Shown: positions 7,644 to 15,527 of the stretch, piece after piece
Layout of the letters: every line of letters starts with the position of its first letter
Numbering within the stretch: position 1 is the stretch's first letter
Assembly: GCA_019243195.1 (NCBI GenBank)
Contig: JAFAUQ010000183.1
Location: 1-33,494 of the forward strand
Direction of reading: 5' to 3'
DNA length: 33,494 nucleotides
Origin: Hyphomicrobiales bacterium
Lineage (GTDB): Bacteria; Pseudomonadota; Alphaproteobacteria; Rhizobiales; Xanthobacteraceae
Notes under the pieces: generated by a model
What the model was told of the DNA's origin: nothing
Databases searched by the model: none
Seen by the model: the letters and a program-made list of their open reading frames with translations, nothing else
Translations under genes and position numbers: made by a program

Positions 7644-7756
7644 CTCGTCATGCCCCGCGAAAGCGGGGCATCCAGTAAACACGGACCAAGCAGCATACGG
7701 CAAAACCTGAGAGGCTAGTGTTTACTGGATCGCCCGCTTTCGCGGGCGATGACGAG
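7644..7756. repeat. Paired-hairpin repeat, copy 1
   Basis: Each arm contains a small hairpin with a GAAA/TTTC loop. The left stem is GCCCCGC/GCGGGGC (7652-7669) and the right stem is CGCCCGC/GCGGGCG. Outside and inside them the arms are inverted copies of one another: CTCGTCAT/ATGACGAG at the ends and CCAGTAAACAC/GTGTTTACTGG inside. The centre (about 7683-7716) is unique. The element fills the gap between the ABC exporter stop and psd. It looks like a REP/BIME-type element and could also end transcription of the exporter gene. Confidence 0.85.
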
Positions 7757-7779
7757 AGACTTCGTATTATCGATCAGCA

Positions 7780-9747
7780 TCACTCCGCCGCCTGCGCCGG
7801 CTCGACCTCGGCCGGCTCGGCCAGCGGCTCGTCCATCACCGGCGGATTGCGGTTGGGCGCACGCTCGTCGTCGGCAACGCGGGCGAGCTTCTCGCGCGCC
7901 TCCTCGGCCTCGCGCTGACGATTCCACATGCTGGCGTAAAGCCCAGCGGCGGCGAGCAGCTCATGATGCGTGCCGCGTTCGACGATCGTGCCTTGGTCGA
8001 GCACGATAATCTCGTCGGCGCCGACGATGGTCGAGAGGCGGTGCGCGATGACCAGGGTCGTGCGGTTCTGCGAAACGCGGTCGAGCGCGTCCTGGATTTC
8101 CTTCTCGGTGTGGCTGTCGAGCGCCGAAGTCGCTTCGTCGAGCAGCAGGATGGGCGGGCTCTTGAGGATCGTGCGCGCGATGGCGACGCGCTGCTTCTCG
8201 CCGCCGGAAAGCTTGAGCCCGCGCTCGCCGACTTCGGTCTCGTAGCCTTTCGGCGCCAGGCGGATGAAGCCGTCGATCCGGGCGAGCCGCGCCGCTTCTT
8301 CCACCTCGCCGTCGGATGCTTCCCAGCGTCCGTAGCGGATGTTGTAGCGGATGGTGTCGTTGAACAGCACCGTGTCCTGCGGGACCATGCCGATGGCGGC
8401 GCGCAGCGATTTCTGCGTCACGTCGCGGATGTCCTGGCCGTCGATCAGGATGCGGCCGCCGGTCACGTCGTAGAAACGGAACAGCAGGCGCGAGATGGTC
8501 GACTTGCCGGCGCCCGACGGACCGACCACCGCAACTGTGCGGCCGGCGGGCACGTCGAAGGAGATGCGGTCGAGAATCTGCCGATCCGGATCGTACGAGA
8601 AGGTCACGTCCTCGAAGCGGATATTGCCGCGCGTCACGTTGAGCGGCGGCGCGCCCGGCCGGTCTTCTATCTCCGGCTCGACCGCGAGAATGGCGAACAT
8701 ATTTTCGATGTCGATGATCGCCTGCTTGATCTCGCGATAGACCATGCCCATGAAGTTGAGCGGCTGGTAGAGCTGGATCATCATCGCGTTGATCATCACG
8801 AAGTCGCCGACCGTCTGTTTGCCGGCCCGCACGTCATAGGCGCACATCACCATGGCGCCGGCGAGCCCGAGCGTGAACAGCACCGCCTGGCCACCGTTGA
8901 GCAGGGCGAGTGAGGTGTAGGCCTTGATGCTCGCGTCCTCGTAGCGCGCCATCGAGCGGTCATAGCGGCGCGCCTCGCGCTCCTCGGCGCCGAAATATTT
9001 GACCGTTTCGTAGTTGAGCAGCGAATCGATCGCCTTGACGTTGGCGTCACTGTCGCTCTCGTTCATCGTGCGGCGAATGGTGATGCGCCATTCGGTCGCC
9101 GCATAGGTAAAGGCGAGGAAGGCGGCCACGGTGGCGAGCACGACGAGCGCATAGCGCCAGTCGAAGGCGCGCAGCAGCACGATGACGATCAGCCCCAGCT
9201 CGACGAAGGTGGGGACGAGTTGGACGATCACCATGCGCACGATCGTCTCGATGGCGTCGCGCCCGCGCTGGAGCACGCGGGTCAATCCGCCGGTCCGACG
9301 CTCGAGATGGAAGCGCAGCGAGAGCGCATGCATATGCTCGAAAGCCATGAAAGCAAGCCGGCGCACCGCATGCATCGCTACTTTGGCAAAAACGCCATCG
9401 CGCACCTGGCCGAGAACCGCCATGACGATGCGCATGCCGCCGTAGGCGAGCGTCATGACGACCGGCGCGGCCATTGCCCAAGCAAGCCAGGAGGACGGCG
9501 CAACCGGCGCGCTCCCGTTGCCGACCAGCGCGTCGGTCGCCCATTTGAAGGTGAAGGGAACGGCGATGGTCGCGAGCTTGGCGAGGAACAGCAGCACGGT
9601 CGCGGCCAAGACCCGCTGCTTGAGGTCGCGGCGGTCGGACGGCCAGATGTAGGGCCACAGGTGCACGAGCGTGCGCAGCAGCGTGGCTTCGCCCACGGTC
9701 ACCCGCGAGACCGGCACGGCATTCGCTGCGGAGGCCTGATCGTTCAT
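7780..9747 (-). CDS. Atm1-type ABC exporter (fused membrane and ATPase domains)
   Basis: This 655-residue half-transporter has an N-terminal six-helix exporter domain (about 40-350) and a C-terminal ATPase. The ATPase shows Walker A GPSGAGKST (about 410-418), signature LSGGEKQR (about 511), Walker B ILLLDEAT and the H-loop VIAHRLSTI. The membrane domain carries RRTGGLTRVLQRGRDAIE and NYETVKYFGAEEREARRYD, typical of the Atm1/ABCB7/HMT1 group. Members of that group export glutathione-linked sulfur or metal compounds from the cytoplasm and support Fe-S or metal homeostasis. A tail rich in Glu, Ala and Pro follows the ATPase. The ATG at 9747 was preferred over a TTG two codons upstream. The substrate is inferred from the subfamily. 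Confidence 0.9.
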   Translation of the reverse strand: MNDQASAANAVPVSRVTVGEATLLRTLVHLWPYIWPSDRRDLKQRVLAATVLLFLAKLATIAVPFTFKWATDALVGNGSAPVAPSSWLAWAMAAPVVMTLAYGGMRIVMAVLGQVRDGVFAKVAMHAVRRLAFMAFEHMHALSLRFHLERRTGGLTRVLQRGRDAIETIVRMVIVQLVPTFVELGLIVIVLLRAFDWRYALVVLATVAAFLAFTYAATEWRITIRRTMNESDSDANVKAIDSLLNYETVKYFGAEEREARRYDRSMARYEDASIKAYTSLALLNGGQAVLFTLGLAGAMVMCAYDVRAGKQTVGDFVMINAMMIQLYQPLNFMGMVYREIKQAIIDIENMFAILAVEPEIEDRPGAPPLNVTRGNIRFEDVTFSYDPDRQILDRISFDVPAGRTVAVVGPSGAGKSTISRLLFRFYDVTGGRILIDGQDIRDVTQKSLRAAIGMVPQDTVLFNDTIRYNIRYGRWEASDGEVEEAARLARIDGFIRLAPKGYETEVGERGLKLSGGEKQRVAIARTILKSPPILLLDEATSALDSHTEKEIQDALDRVSQNRTTLVIAHRLSTIVGADEIIVLDQGTIVERGTHHELLAAAGLYASMWNRQREAEEAREKLARVADDERAPNRNPPVMDEPLAEPAEVEPAQAAE

Positions 9748-9789
9748 GCCCAATTCCGGCGCCGGACGGGCCGGAAGGACCGCCGAACC

Positions 9790-9806
9790 ACTCTCATATA
9801 GAGAGT
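9790..9806. promoter_or_regulatory. Short perfect dyad upstream of the ABC exporter
   Basis: ACTCTC-ATATA-GAGAGT is a perfect 6-base inverted repeat with a 5-base centre, 43 bases before the exporter start. Its AT-rich centre stands out in GC-rich DNA and could be a protein-binding site or part of a promoter. It does not match the RirA or Irr iron boxes known in Rhizobiales. The role is unknown. Confidence 0.35.
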
Positions 9807-9860
9807 TTTGCGCCGAGCGGCACCCTAGAGCGGGTGCGTCGACGCGGGGCCGCTACAAGG

Positions 9861-10352
9861 CTAGCGGTCCGGTGGCTGGACGTGAATGATGTGCGGTCCG
9901 GGCGCGCGCAAAGCTGGCCGCACGACCCCGCCGCGCACGATTGCGATCGGCGCATCGCGCGCGATCCGGTCATCCGTCACCTGCGCCATCGGCGGCGCTG
10001 CGGGCGGCGCTTCGCGGGTCGCGATGGAGGCGGTCGGCGCGGGTTCCTCGATGAGCGGCGCGGGCTTCGGTACCGCTTCCTCGGGCGTGGGCGGCCGATG
10101 GTGCTTGCGCGACAGCATGCGATGTTGGCCCGATAGCGCGATCACCGCCGGCGGGGCAACCGGGGCAACAGCGGGTGGCGGCGCGGACTGGATCGCAGCA
10201 GCCGGCGGCGGCGCTTCGACGACGGCAGCGGTCGGCTCTTCGACCGGTTTCTCCGGCACTTGGCCGCCCACCAGCCGGCTCACGGTCACGCCGACGAGAA
10301 CGGCGCCGGCGCCGAGACCGAACATGGTGCCGAACAACGCGCTCTCACGCAT
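9861..10352 (-). CDS. Hypothetical proline/alanine-rich membrane-anchored protein
   Basis: I do not recognise this 163-residue protein. It starts with a hydrophobic glycine-rich segment (about residues 6-30, FGTMFGLGAGAVLVGVTVSRL) with no signal-peptidase motif, so it is probably an N-terminal anchor. The rest is low complexity, rich in Pro, Ala, Glu and Val (VEAPPPAAA, SAPPPAVAPVAPP, EEPAPTAS), with a basic patch RKHHRPP. This fits an extended periplasmic or envelope-spanning linker. It is divergent from the LOG-family gene and 113 bases upstream of the exporter gene on the same strand. Low-complexity, GC-rich sequence makes a false frame possible, but the ATG, anchor and position between genes favour a real gene. 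Confidence 0.55.
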   Translation of the reverse strand: MRESALFGTMFGLGAGAVLVGVTVSRLVGGQVPEKPVEEPTAAVVEAPPPAAAIQSAPPPAVAPVAPPAVIALSGQHRMLSRKHHRPPTPEEAVPKPAPLIEEPAPTASIATREAPPAAPPMAQVTDDRIARDAPIAIVRGGVVRPALRAPGPHIIHVQPPDR

Positions 10353-10508
10353 CGATGCAAACCCTGAAGACGACGGTTAAATTGTTTTAGCGGAATGCCG
10401 CTGCGGGAGGGAGCCGCCCGCGCCATCATGGTAAGCGCGGATTCCTGCATTCCGCCGGCCGGGTTCGGTCAACTTGACGGCCCTCCGGCGCGATGCCACA
10501 TGCGCGCG

Positions 10509-11102
10509 ATGACCTCGATTCGCGCGGTTTGCGTTTACTGCGGCGCCAGTGCCGGCACCAATCCGACCTTCGCCGCAGCCGCGCGAGCGCTGGGCAGAAT
10601 CCTCGCCGACAGCGGCATCCGGCTGATCTACGGCGGCGGTTCAATCGGGATGATGGGCGCGCTCGCGGACTCCGTTCTCGCCCACGGTGGCAGCGTGACC
10701 GGCATCATTCCCGAGTTCCTCGTCAACAAGGAACACATGCTCGCCGGCGCGCAGGAAATAGTCGTCACGCGCGACATGCACGAGCGCAAGCGCGTCATGT
10801 TCGAACGCGCCGACGCTTTCGTCGCGCTGCCCGGCGGAATCGGCACGCTAGAAGAATTGGTCGAGCAACTCACCTGGGCGCAGCTCGGGCGCCACCGCAA
10901 GCCGATCCTGCTCGCCAATATCGCCGGCTTCTGGGAGCCCTTGCGCGAGCTCGTCGATCACATGAACGCGCTCGGGTTTCTCCACGCGGCGAGCCGCCAT
11001 CTGATCGTCGATGAGGTGGATGAGATTGTCCCGGCGCTGCGCAACGCCGCGCGCGCCGTCGCGCCCGCGACCGGCGACGCCGACGTGCTCGGAAGGATGT
11101 GA
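10509..11102 (+). CDS. LOG-family (TIGR00730) nucleotide 5'-monophosphate phosphoribohydrolase
   Basis: The 197-residue protein is a Rossmann-like LOG protein. It begins IRAVCVYCGASAGTNP and contains the phosphate-binding GGGSIGMMGALADS (about 43-56) and the family motif PGGIGTLEEL (about 108-117). The catalytic Arg and Glu of the pair R...PGGxGTxxE are present in MHERKRVMFERADAFVALPGG. Family members release the free base from nucleoside monophosphates. In plants and some bacteria the substrate is a cytokinin riboside monophosphate, and in many bacteria the protein acts on AMP or pyrimidine nucleotides. The start is taken at 10509 because the conserved N-terminus begins there; ATG 10500 is three codons earlier. 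It stands alone on the plus strand. Confidence 0.92.
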   Translation: MTSIRAVCVYCGASAGTNPTFAAAARALGRILADSGIRLIYGGGSIGMMGALADSVLAHGGSVTGIIPEFLVNKEHMLAGAQEIVVTRDMHERKRVMFERADAFVALPGGIGTLEELVEQLTWAQLGRHRKPILLANIAGFWEPLRELVDHMNALGFLHAASRHLIVDEVDEIVPALRNAARAVAPATGDADVLGRM

Positions 11103-11117
11103 GCGCGCTCCCCGTGT

Positions 11118-11220
11118 TCGTCATCGCCCGCGAAAGCGGGCGATCCAGTAAACACAGACCTTTCAAATAAAACTGCGGCCGGTGTTTACTGGATGCCCCG
11201 CTTTCGCGGGGCATGACGAG
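11118..11220. repeat. Paired-hairpin repeat, copy 2 (inverted relative to copy 1)
   Basis: This copy has the same arms as the element at 7644-7756, but the short GCCCGC/GCGGGC stem is on the left and the GCCCCGC/GCGGGGC stem is on the right. It is therefore the reverse complement arrangement of copy 1. The inner CCAGTAAACAC/GTGTTTACTGG arms are conserved while the central 25 or so bases differ. It lies between two convergent genes and its GC-rich hairpins could stop transcription from both sides. Confidence 0.85.
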
Positions 11221-11228
11221 GGCGGGAG

Positions 11229-11762
11229 TTACATCGCTTCCGGATTCTCAAAATCGCGATAGCTCTCGGATTCGCGCGGCCCCATGGCGCCTTGGTAGCG
11301 GCCGGCGTAGAGGGAAATTTCGCCCTCGACGCACCAGAACGTCACCTGCCCGATGAGCATGCCGCGAAAGATGCGCACCGGCTGCACGGCGTGCAGCTGC
11401 AAGGTCCACTGATTATACGAGCCGATGTCGATGAGATCGGCGGTGATGTGCACGAACAATCCCATGCGCGCGGTCGACGAGCGGCCGTGAATGATCGGCA
11501 CGAAGCGGTCGCTGCCCATCACCTCCTCGGTATGGGCGAGATAGATGCGCGCGGAATCGAGCACCAGGCCGTCGTCGGGAATATCGATCGAGACGGTCGG
11601 CTGCTTGACCTTGGGGTCGAGGACTTCGTTCTTATAGACCTTCACGGTGCGGCCGAGGCGGTAATTATAACTATTTGGATTGACCTGATCGACGTTGAAG
11701 GGGTCGATGCGGATCGTCCCCAAGCCGTGCTGGCGAATAATTTCAGGTCCGGTCAAAATCAT
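11229..11762 (-). CDS. dCTP deaminase-like protein A (catalytic Glu replaced by Gln)
   Basis: The 177-residue protein aligns with dCTP deaminase/dUTPase-fold trimers. It starts MILTGPEIIRQHG, has the DPFNVDQVNPNSYNYRLG segment and the substrate loop HGRSSTARMGLFVHITAD, and keeps RGMLIGQVTF. Compared with E. coli Dcd without gaps over RSS...TL, it keeps Arg110, Ser111, Arg115, His121, Ala124 and Asp128. The catalytic base Glu138 is Gln (WTLQLHA). Canonical Dcd converts dCTP to dUTP in thymidylate synthesis, and some family members act in phage defence. With Gln at 138 this protein alone may not deaminate. It follows its paralog by 7 bases on the same strand, so they should be made together. 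Confidence 0.85.
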   Translation of the reverse strand: MILTGPEIIRQHGLGTIRIDPFNVDQVNPNSYNYRLGRTVKVYKNEVLDPKVKQPTVSIDIPDDGLVLDSARIYLAHTEEVMGSDRFVPIIHGRSSTARMGLFVHITADLIDIGSYNQWTLQLHAVQPVRIFRGMLIGQVTFWCVEGEISLYAGRYQGAMGPRESESYRDFENPEAM

Positions 11763-11769
11763 GGCTGGT

Positions 11770-12276
11770 CTAATAAAGTTCGCGCATGTTGCCGGTCGGC
11801 CGGGAAAACCGCGTGTAGGGACCCGAGTAATAAGATAGCTCGCCGCGCGTCTCCCAGAAGGTCAGTTCGCCGATCAGCATGCGCGGATAGATCACGACAG
11901 GCTGCACGCAGGTCAGCTCGAGCGTCCAACGATGGGCGTCGCCGACATTGCCGAGATCCGCGGAGAGCTGCACGAACAAGCCTAATCGGCCGATCGATGG
12001 GCGCCCCATCAAGGTAACGACGCACTCGCGTGAGCCGATCACCTCATAGGTGTGGGAGAGATAAAGCCGGCCGGGCTGCAGCAGCATGCCGGCCTGTCCG
12101 ATCTCGACGACCGCATCGCCGCGCGCGGCGGCGGGGTCGGTCGAACTCAGCTCGCTGATCTCGAGGCCTAAGCGATAGCTGTAGCTCGTCGGGTTGAGCT
12201 GCGCCGGGCAATACGGGCTGATAGTGATGCTTCCCGCGGCAACGCGGCGATCAATTTCGGCTCGGCTCAGGATCAT
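11770..12276 (-). CDS. dCTP deaminase-like protein B (Glu kept, Ser111 and Asp128 changed)
   Basis: This 168-residue paralog of the next gene begins MILSRAEIDRRVAAGSITISPY and has the same fold marks (NPTSYSYRLG, LMGRPSIGRLGLFVQLSAD, MLIGELTF). In the gapless alignment to E. coli Dcd it keeps Arg110, Arg115, Ala124 and the catalytic Glu138 (WTLELTC). Ser111 is Pro, His121 is Gln and Asp128 is Asn. Its set of lost residues is thus complementary to that of paralog A. It is the first gene of the pair. A GGAG 7 to 10 bases before the ATG at 12276 is a good ribosome site. A role in dCTP removal, in regulation of the partner or in defence is possible; the sequence does not decide. Confidence 0.83.
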   Translation of the reverse strand: MILSRAEIDRRVAAGSITISPYCPAQLNPTSYSYRLGLEISELSSTDPAAARGDAVVEIGQAGMLLQPGRLYLSHTYEVIGSRECVVTLMGRPSIGRLGLFVQLSADLGNVGDAHRWTLELTCVQPVVIYPRMLIGELTFWETRGELSYYSGPYTRFSRPTGNMRELY

Positions 12277-12474
12277 TCATTCACTCCGGGGCGCTTGCCG
12301 TAGCCCAGCGCCACTGCCCTGGCAAGAAAGGCCTACGACCCGGCAGCCGTCACTCTTTTGGTGCCAACCGCGAGTATTCGACGCGGGCATGGGAGTTGCG
12401 CACGCCAGCCCCATTCTGAACGATAGAGAAACCGAGCCCATTCGAGCACCTGGTCTAGCGCGGCCGCGCGCGCT

Positions 12475-13440
12475 TCACGAATGCGACCAGCCGATCCCGC
12501 GGCGTACGGCTGACGCAATGCGAGGAGGAAATTCACGGAAGAAATCCGCCCGGTCGGAAAACAAACTTCTTGCGAAACTGCTCTCGCACTCTTTCAGTTC
12601 CGCAACGAGCTGCCACGCGTGAAACCAGCCGCCGAGAGGTTCCTGCCGGATTTCGTTGATTGCCACGCTGACCAGGTCCCTGCGAATTTGCGCCCGAACG
12701 GCCGGAGGGAGCCTGTCCTGCAGGTACCATCGGTCGAGCACGCGCAGGCGCTGGAGCATTTGCAGCTTCAATTTATGGCGCGCGTTGCGATGCTGCATGC
12801 TTTCCTCATGCAGCCTGATTGCCACCAGCGGCTCGGGCACGAAGTCGACTTCGGACAGTTCGGAGAGCCTCAGCCAGAGATCCCAATCTTCAGCAAACGA
12901 CAGGCTCTCGTCGAATCCCCCGGCGCGCTCCAGCAGGGGTGCGCGCACAACGACGGACGAGCCCGACCCCGATATGAGATTGCCGCCGGTGAGAAGCGCG
13001 GCAAGCACGTGCCCGCGCAGCGTCGGAGCGATCACGTTCCTGCTGCCGGGTCGGCCGTCCTGGTTGATGAGGCGGTAGCCGCAGTACACGAAGCCGATAC
13101 CCGCAGCAAACACGGGGAGCTGCCGTTCGAGCTTGTTCGCAGCCCAGACGTCGTCGCTATCGAGAAAAGCAATGAAGGGGGCGCGGCATCTTGCGATGCC
13201 GGTATTGCGGGCGTGGGGCAGCCCGCGCTTCTCAGTACGGACTACCTCAAGAGCAGGCCAGCGCCGCTGGTAATCGGCAAGGATATCCGGCGTCGCGTCG
13301 GTCGAGCCGTCATCGACTACGACGGCGATGTGCGCCGGCCGCGTCTGTGCCATCACGCTGTCCAGGCAATCTGGCAGGTAGCGCGCTCCGTCGCGCACCG
13401 GGATCACCACGTCGACCGAGGATGGTTCGACGCCGGTCAT
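12475..13440 (-). CDS. Family 2 glycosyltransferase
   Basis: The 321-residue GT-A enzyme starts with the family 2 pattern VDVVIPVRDGARYLPDCLDSVMAQT, followed by VVDDGSTD (about 41-48) and the metal/nucleotide site LDSDDVW (Asp94-Asp97). The acceptor-side motif FAEDWDLWLRLSE (ED motif) is also present. It transfers a sugar from a nucleotide donor to the growing polysaccharide on the cytoplasmic face of the membrane. It is strikingly similar to the glycosyltransferase at 14599-15525, including CLDSV-AQTRPA and RAPF-AFLDSDDVW, so the two arose by duplication. It is the last gene of the polysaccharide cluster and starts 6 bases after the preceding gene. Donor and linkage are unknown. Confidence 0.92.
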   Translation of the reverse strand: MTGVEPSSVDVVIPVRDGARYLPDCLDSVMAQTRPAHIAVVVDDGSTDATPDILADYQRRWPALEVVRTEKRGLPHARNTGIARCRAPFIAFLDSDDVWAANKLERQLPVFAAGIGFVYCGYRLINQDGRPGSRNVIAPTLRGHVLAALLTGGNLISGSGSSVVVRAPLLERAGGFDESLSFAEDWDLWLRLSELSEVDFVPEPLVAIRLHEESMQHRNARHKLKLQMLQRLRVLDRWYLQDRLPPAVRAQIRRDLVSVAINEIRQEPLGGWFHAWQLVAELKECESSFARSLFSDRADFFREFPPRIASAVRRGIGWSHS

Positions 13441-13446
13441 TCGATA

Positions 13447-14583
13447 TCAGCCACGCGCGAAACGCAGGGCGCGGCCTAGTCGCGCCGCGCGTCGTTTTGC
13501 CCATCCGAGTCCGATCGCCCCCACTTCAACAAGACCGGTGCGCCGGCTGGTTATCGCTCGCCAGAACCAATGCGCTGCGAGGCGCGGCTCGCCGCGGCCG
13601 GCAAACCCCCGGCTCAGCATTAGCATCGCGCGGACGAGCCGGGCGCCGTCCGCTTCGGAAGCGTCGGCGAGTGCGACCAGTTCGGTCGCCTGCCGTGTGG
13701 TATCGCGCTTTGCCATCGCCTGATCGCTCGCAAGGACTGCTTCGGCGAGATCGAGCAGGATGCCCGCGCGCTCACGCGGGACGAGGCTGAAACGGTCGAG
13801 GTCTTGCGGCGCGAGCGCTGTCAGGCCCTCGGTCGGATCTGGCTTGCCGGCGCGGCGGCACCGGGAGGCAAGCAGCGCGATGCTCGTCGCCAGGGCCTGC
13901 TCGATCGGGTGATTGAAGGAAAGTTTCCCCGCATGCTGACGATAGCGCAGCAGCCGGTCCGGCAGGTTAGCCAGCGGGTATCGCGGCGCTAGGCGTAGCC
14001 ACAAATCATAGTCCTCAGCGTGCCGGTACGCGGCGCGATAGCCGCCGACTGCCCGCACGGTGTCGCGACGCATCATCACGGCTGGATGGGCGAGAGCCGA
14101 CCCCGTTTCGAGAAACGCGGCGACTGTCTCAGGCGTGCCAGGGTAATCAACGTCGCGGATAGGCTTGCCGATCTCGTCGATGAGCGTCACTGCGCAGCCC
14201 ACCACTGCGACGTCCGGCCGCGTGTCGAGGAAAGCAACCTGCCGCGCGAAACGCTCCGGATGCGCGACGTCGTCCGCATCCATCCGTGCGATGAACTCCC
14301 CACGCGCAAGCGCCAGCCCGCGGTTGAGCGACGCGATGATTCCGGCGTTCTCCTGAACGAGCACGATCACGCGGCTATCCGCCTTTGCCAGCCGAGCGAG
14401 GATTTCGCCGGATGCATCGCTTGAACCATCATCGATCGCGATTAGCTCGAAATCGCGAAAGCTTTGCGCAAGGATGCTGTTCAACGCTTCGGTCAGGAAC
14501 GCCTCGCCGTTGTAAACGGGCAAGACGACGCTGACCCGCGGAGCGCGCGCGGTATCGATGTGGCGCGGCTGCTCGGCGGTCAC
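13447..14583 (-). CDS. Family 2 glycosyltransferase
   Basis: The 378-residue protein has an N-terminal GT-A domain: VSVVLPVYNGEAFLTEALNSILAQSF (about 17-42), AIDDGSSD (about 49-56), the metal site ARMDADD (Asp102-Asp105), and AYRHAEDYDLWLRL for the acceptor side. It is more distantly related to the two flanking glycosyltransferases and has a longer, Ala/Arg-rich helical C-terminus (about 240-378) that may mediate membrane or partner contact. Translation starts at GTG 14583, 15 bases after the previous stop. It should add one sugar of the repeat unit. Specificity cannot be inferred. Confidence 0.91.
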   Translation of the reverse strand: MTAEQPRHIDTARAPRVSVVLPVYNGEAFLTEALNSILAQSFRDFELIAIDDGSSDASGEILARLAKADSRVIVLVQENAGIIASLNRGLALARGEFIARMDADDVAHPERFARQVAFLDTRPDVAVVGCAVTLIDEIGKPIRDVDYPGTPETVAAFLETGSALAHPAVMMRRDTVRAVGGYRAAYRHAEDYDLWLRLAPRYPLANLPDRLLRYRQHAGKLSFNHPIEQALATSIALLASRCRRAGKPDPTEGLTALAPQDLDRFSLVPRERAGILLDLAEAVLASDQAMAKRDTTRQATELVALADASEADGARLVRAMLMLSRGFAGRGEPRLAAHWFWRAITSRRTGLVEVGAIGLGWAKRRAARLGRALRFARG

Positions 14584-14598
14584 GCGAAACCCTCTGCG

Positions 14599-15525
14599 CT
14601 AGCGATGAGCCGCGTCGGCGACGGCGCGCACAAAGGACATGGCATAAGCGCGCCGGGTCGGGAACAGCCGCCGCGCCAACGGCACGTCGCTCGCGCGCAG
14701 ACGCCTGCGCAGTCCCCACCGGGGCGGAAATCGCAGCATGTTCTTGAGGTCGAGTCGTACCGCTTCGATGCGACTCGCCTCAAGGATCCGGCCGCTTTCG
14801 GGCACTCGGTCGATCCATTTATCGAGAATACGCAGGCGTTCGAGGAGAAATATTTCCGGCCCGTTGGCGCGCCGGTGCTGGCTGCCGAGCGGATGGATGC
14901 GCACGCGGGTCAACTCCTCGCCAACAAAATCGAGATGGCTCACCCTTGCCAGTCTGATCCACAAGTCCCAATCCTCGCCATGGAACAGGCTTTCGTCGAA
15001 CCCGCCAGTCGCCGTGACGAGATCGCGCCGGGCGACGACGGCGGATGCCGATCCTGCAACGCCGTCGCCGAGCAGCAGGTCGGCGAACACATCGCCCCGC
15101 TTGCGCGGGGTAACCACGCGTGTCGCAAGTCGCCGCCCTTCCTCGTCGATACAGAAATAGGCGCAGTGAACGAAACCAATCTCCGGGCGATCGGCAGCAA
15201 ACAGCGCCATCTGTTTAACGAGCTTGTCCGGATGCCAAACGTCGTCGCTGTCGAGGAAGGCGACGAACGGCGCGCGGCTTGCCCCGAGGGCCAGGTTGCG
15301 CGCATGCGAAACGCCGCGCGGCTCGCTGCGGATGACCTGCAGGTTCGGTCGCCGAGCGCTGTATTCGGCAAGGATGTCCGCCGTTTCATCGGTCGAGCCA
15401 TCGTCGGCGACGATCACCGCGCGCGCCGGACGAGTCTGCGCGAACACGCTGTCGAGACAGGGACGCAGAAACCGCGCGCCGTTGCGCACGGGAATAAGTA
15501 CATCGACTTCGGGATTCGCCGGCAC
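14599..15525 (-). CDS. Family 2 glycosyltransferase
   Basis: The 308-residue GT-A enzyme shows VDVLIPVRNGARFLRPCLDSVFAQT (about 7-31), VADDGSTDET, the metal-site motif LDSDDVWHPDKL (about 91-102) and FHGEDWDLWIRLARV. It closely resembles the 12475-13440 enzyme over the catalytic domain; the C-terminal 60 residues differ and are Arg-rich. The GTG at 15525 follows the methyltransferase stop by 2 bases, so the genes are cotranscribed and probably coupled. It is one of four family 2 enzymes in the cluster, giving, with the fucosyltransferase, five candidate linkages. Confidence 0.92.
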   Translation of the reverse strand: MPANPEVDVLIPVRNGARFLRPCLDSVFAQTRPARAVIVADDGSTDETADILAEYSARRPNLQVIRSEPRGVSHARNLALGASRAPFVAFLDSDDVWHPDKLVKQMALFAADRPEIGFVHCAYFCIDEEGRRLATRVVTPRKRGDVFADLLLGDGVAGSASAVVARRDLVTATGGFDESLFHGEDWDLWIRLARVSHLDFVGEELTRVRIHPLGSQHRRANGPEIFLLERLRILDKWIDRVPESGRILEASRIEAVRLDLKNMLRFPPRWGLRRRLRASDVPLARRLFPTRRAYAMSFVRAVADAAHR

Positions 15526-15527
15526 GC

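Noticed and set aside
12333-12536. Possible frameshifted C-terminal extension of the last glycosyltransferase
   Set aside because: The in-frame protein already has normal length and the extension has no recognisable domain or resemblance to the paralogous enzyme's end.
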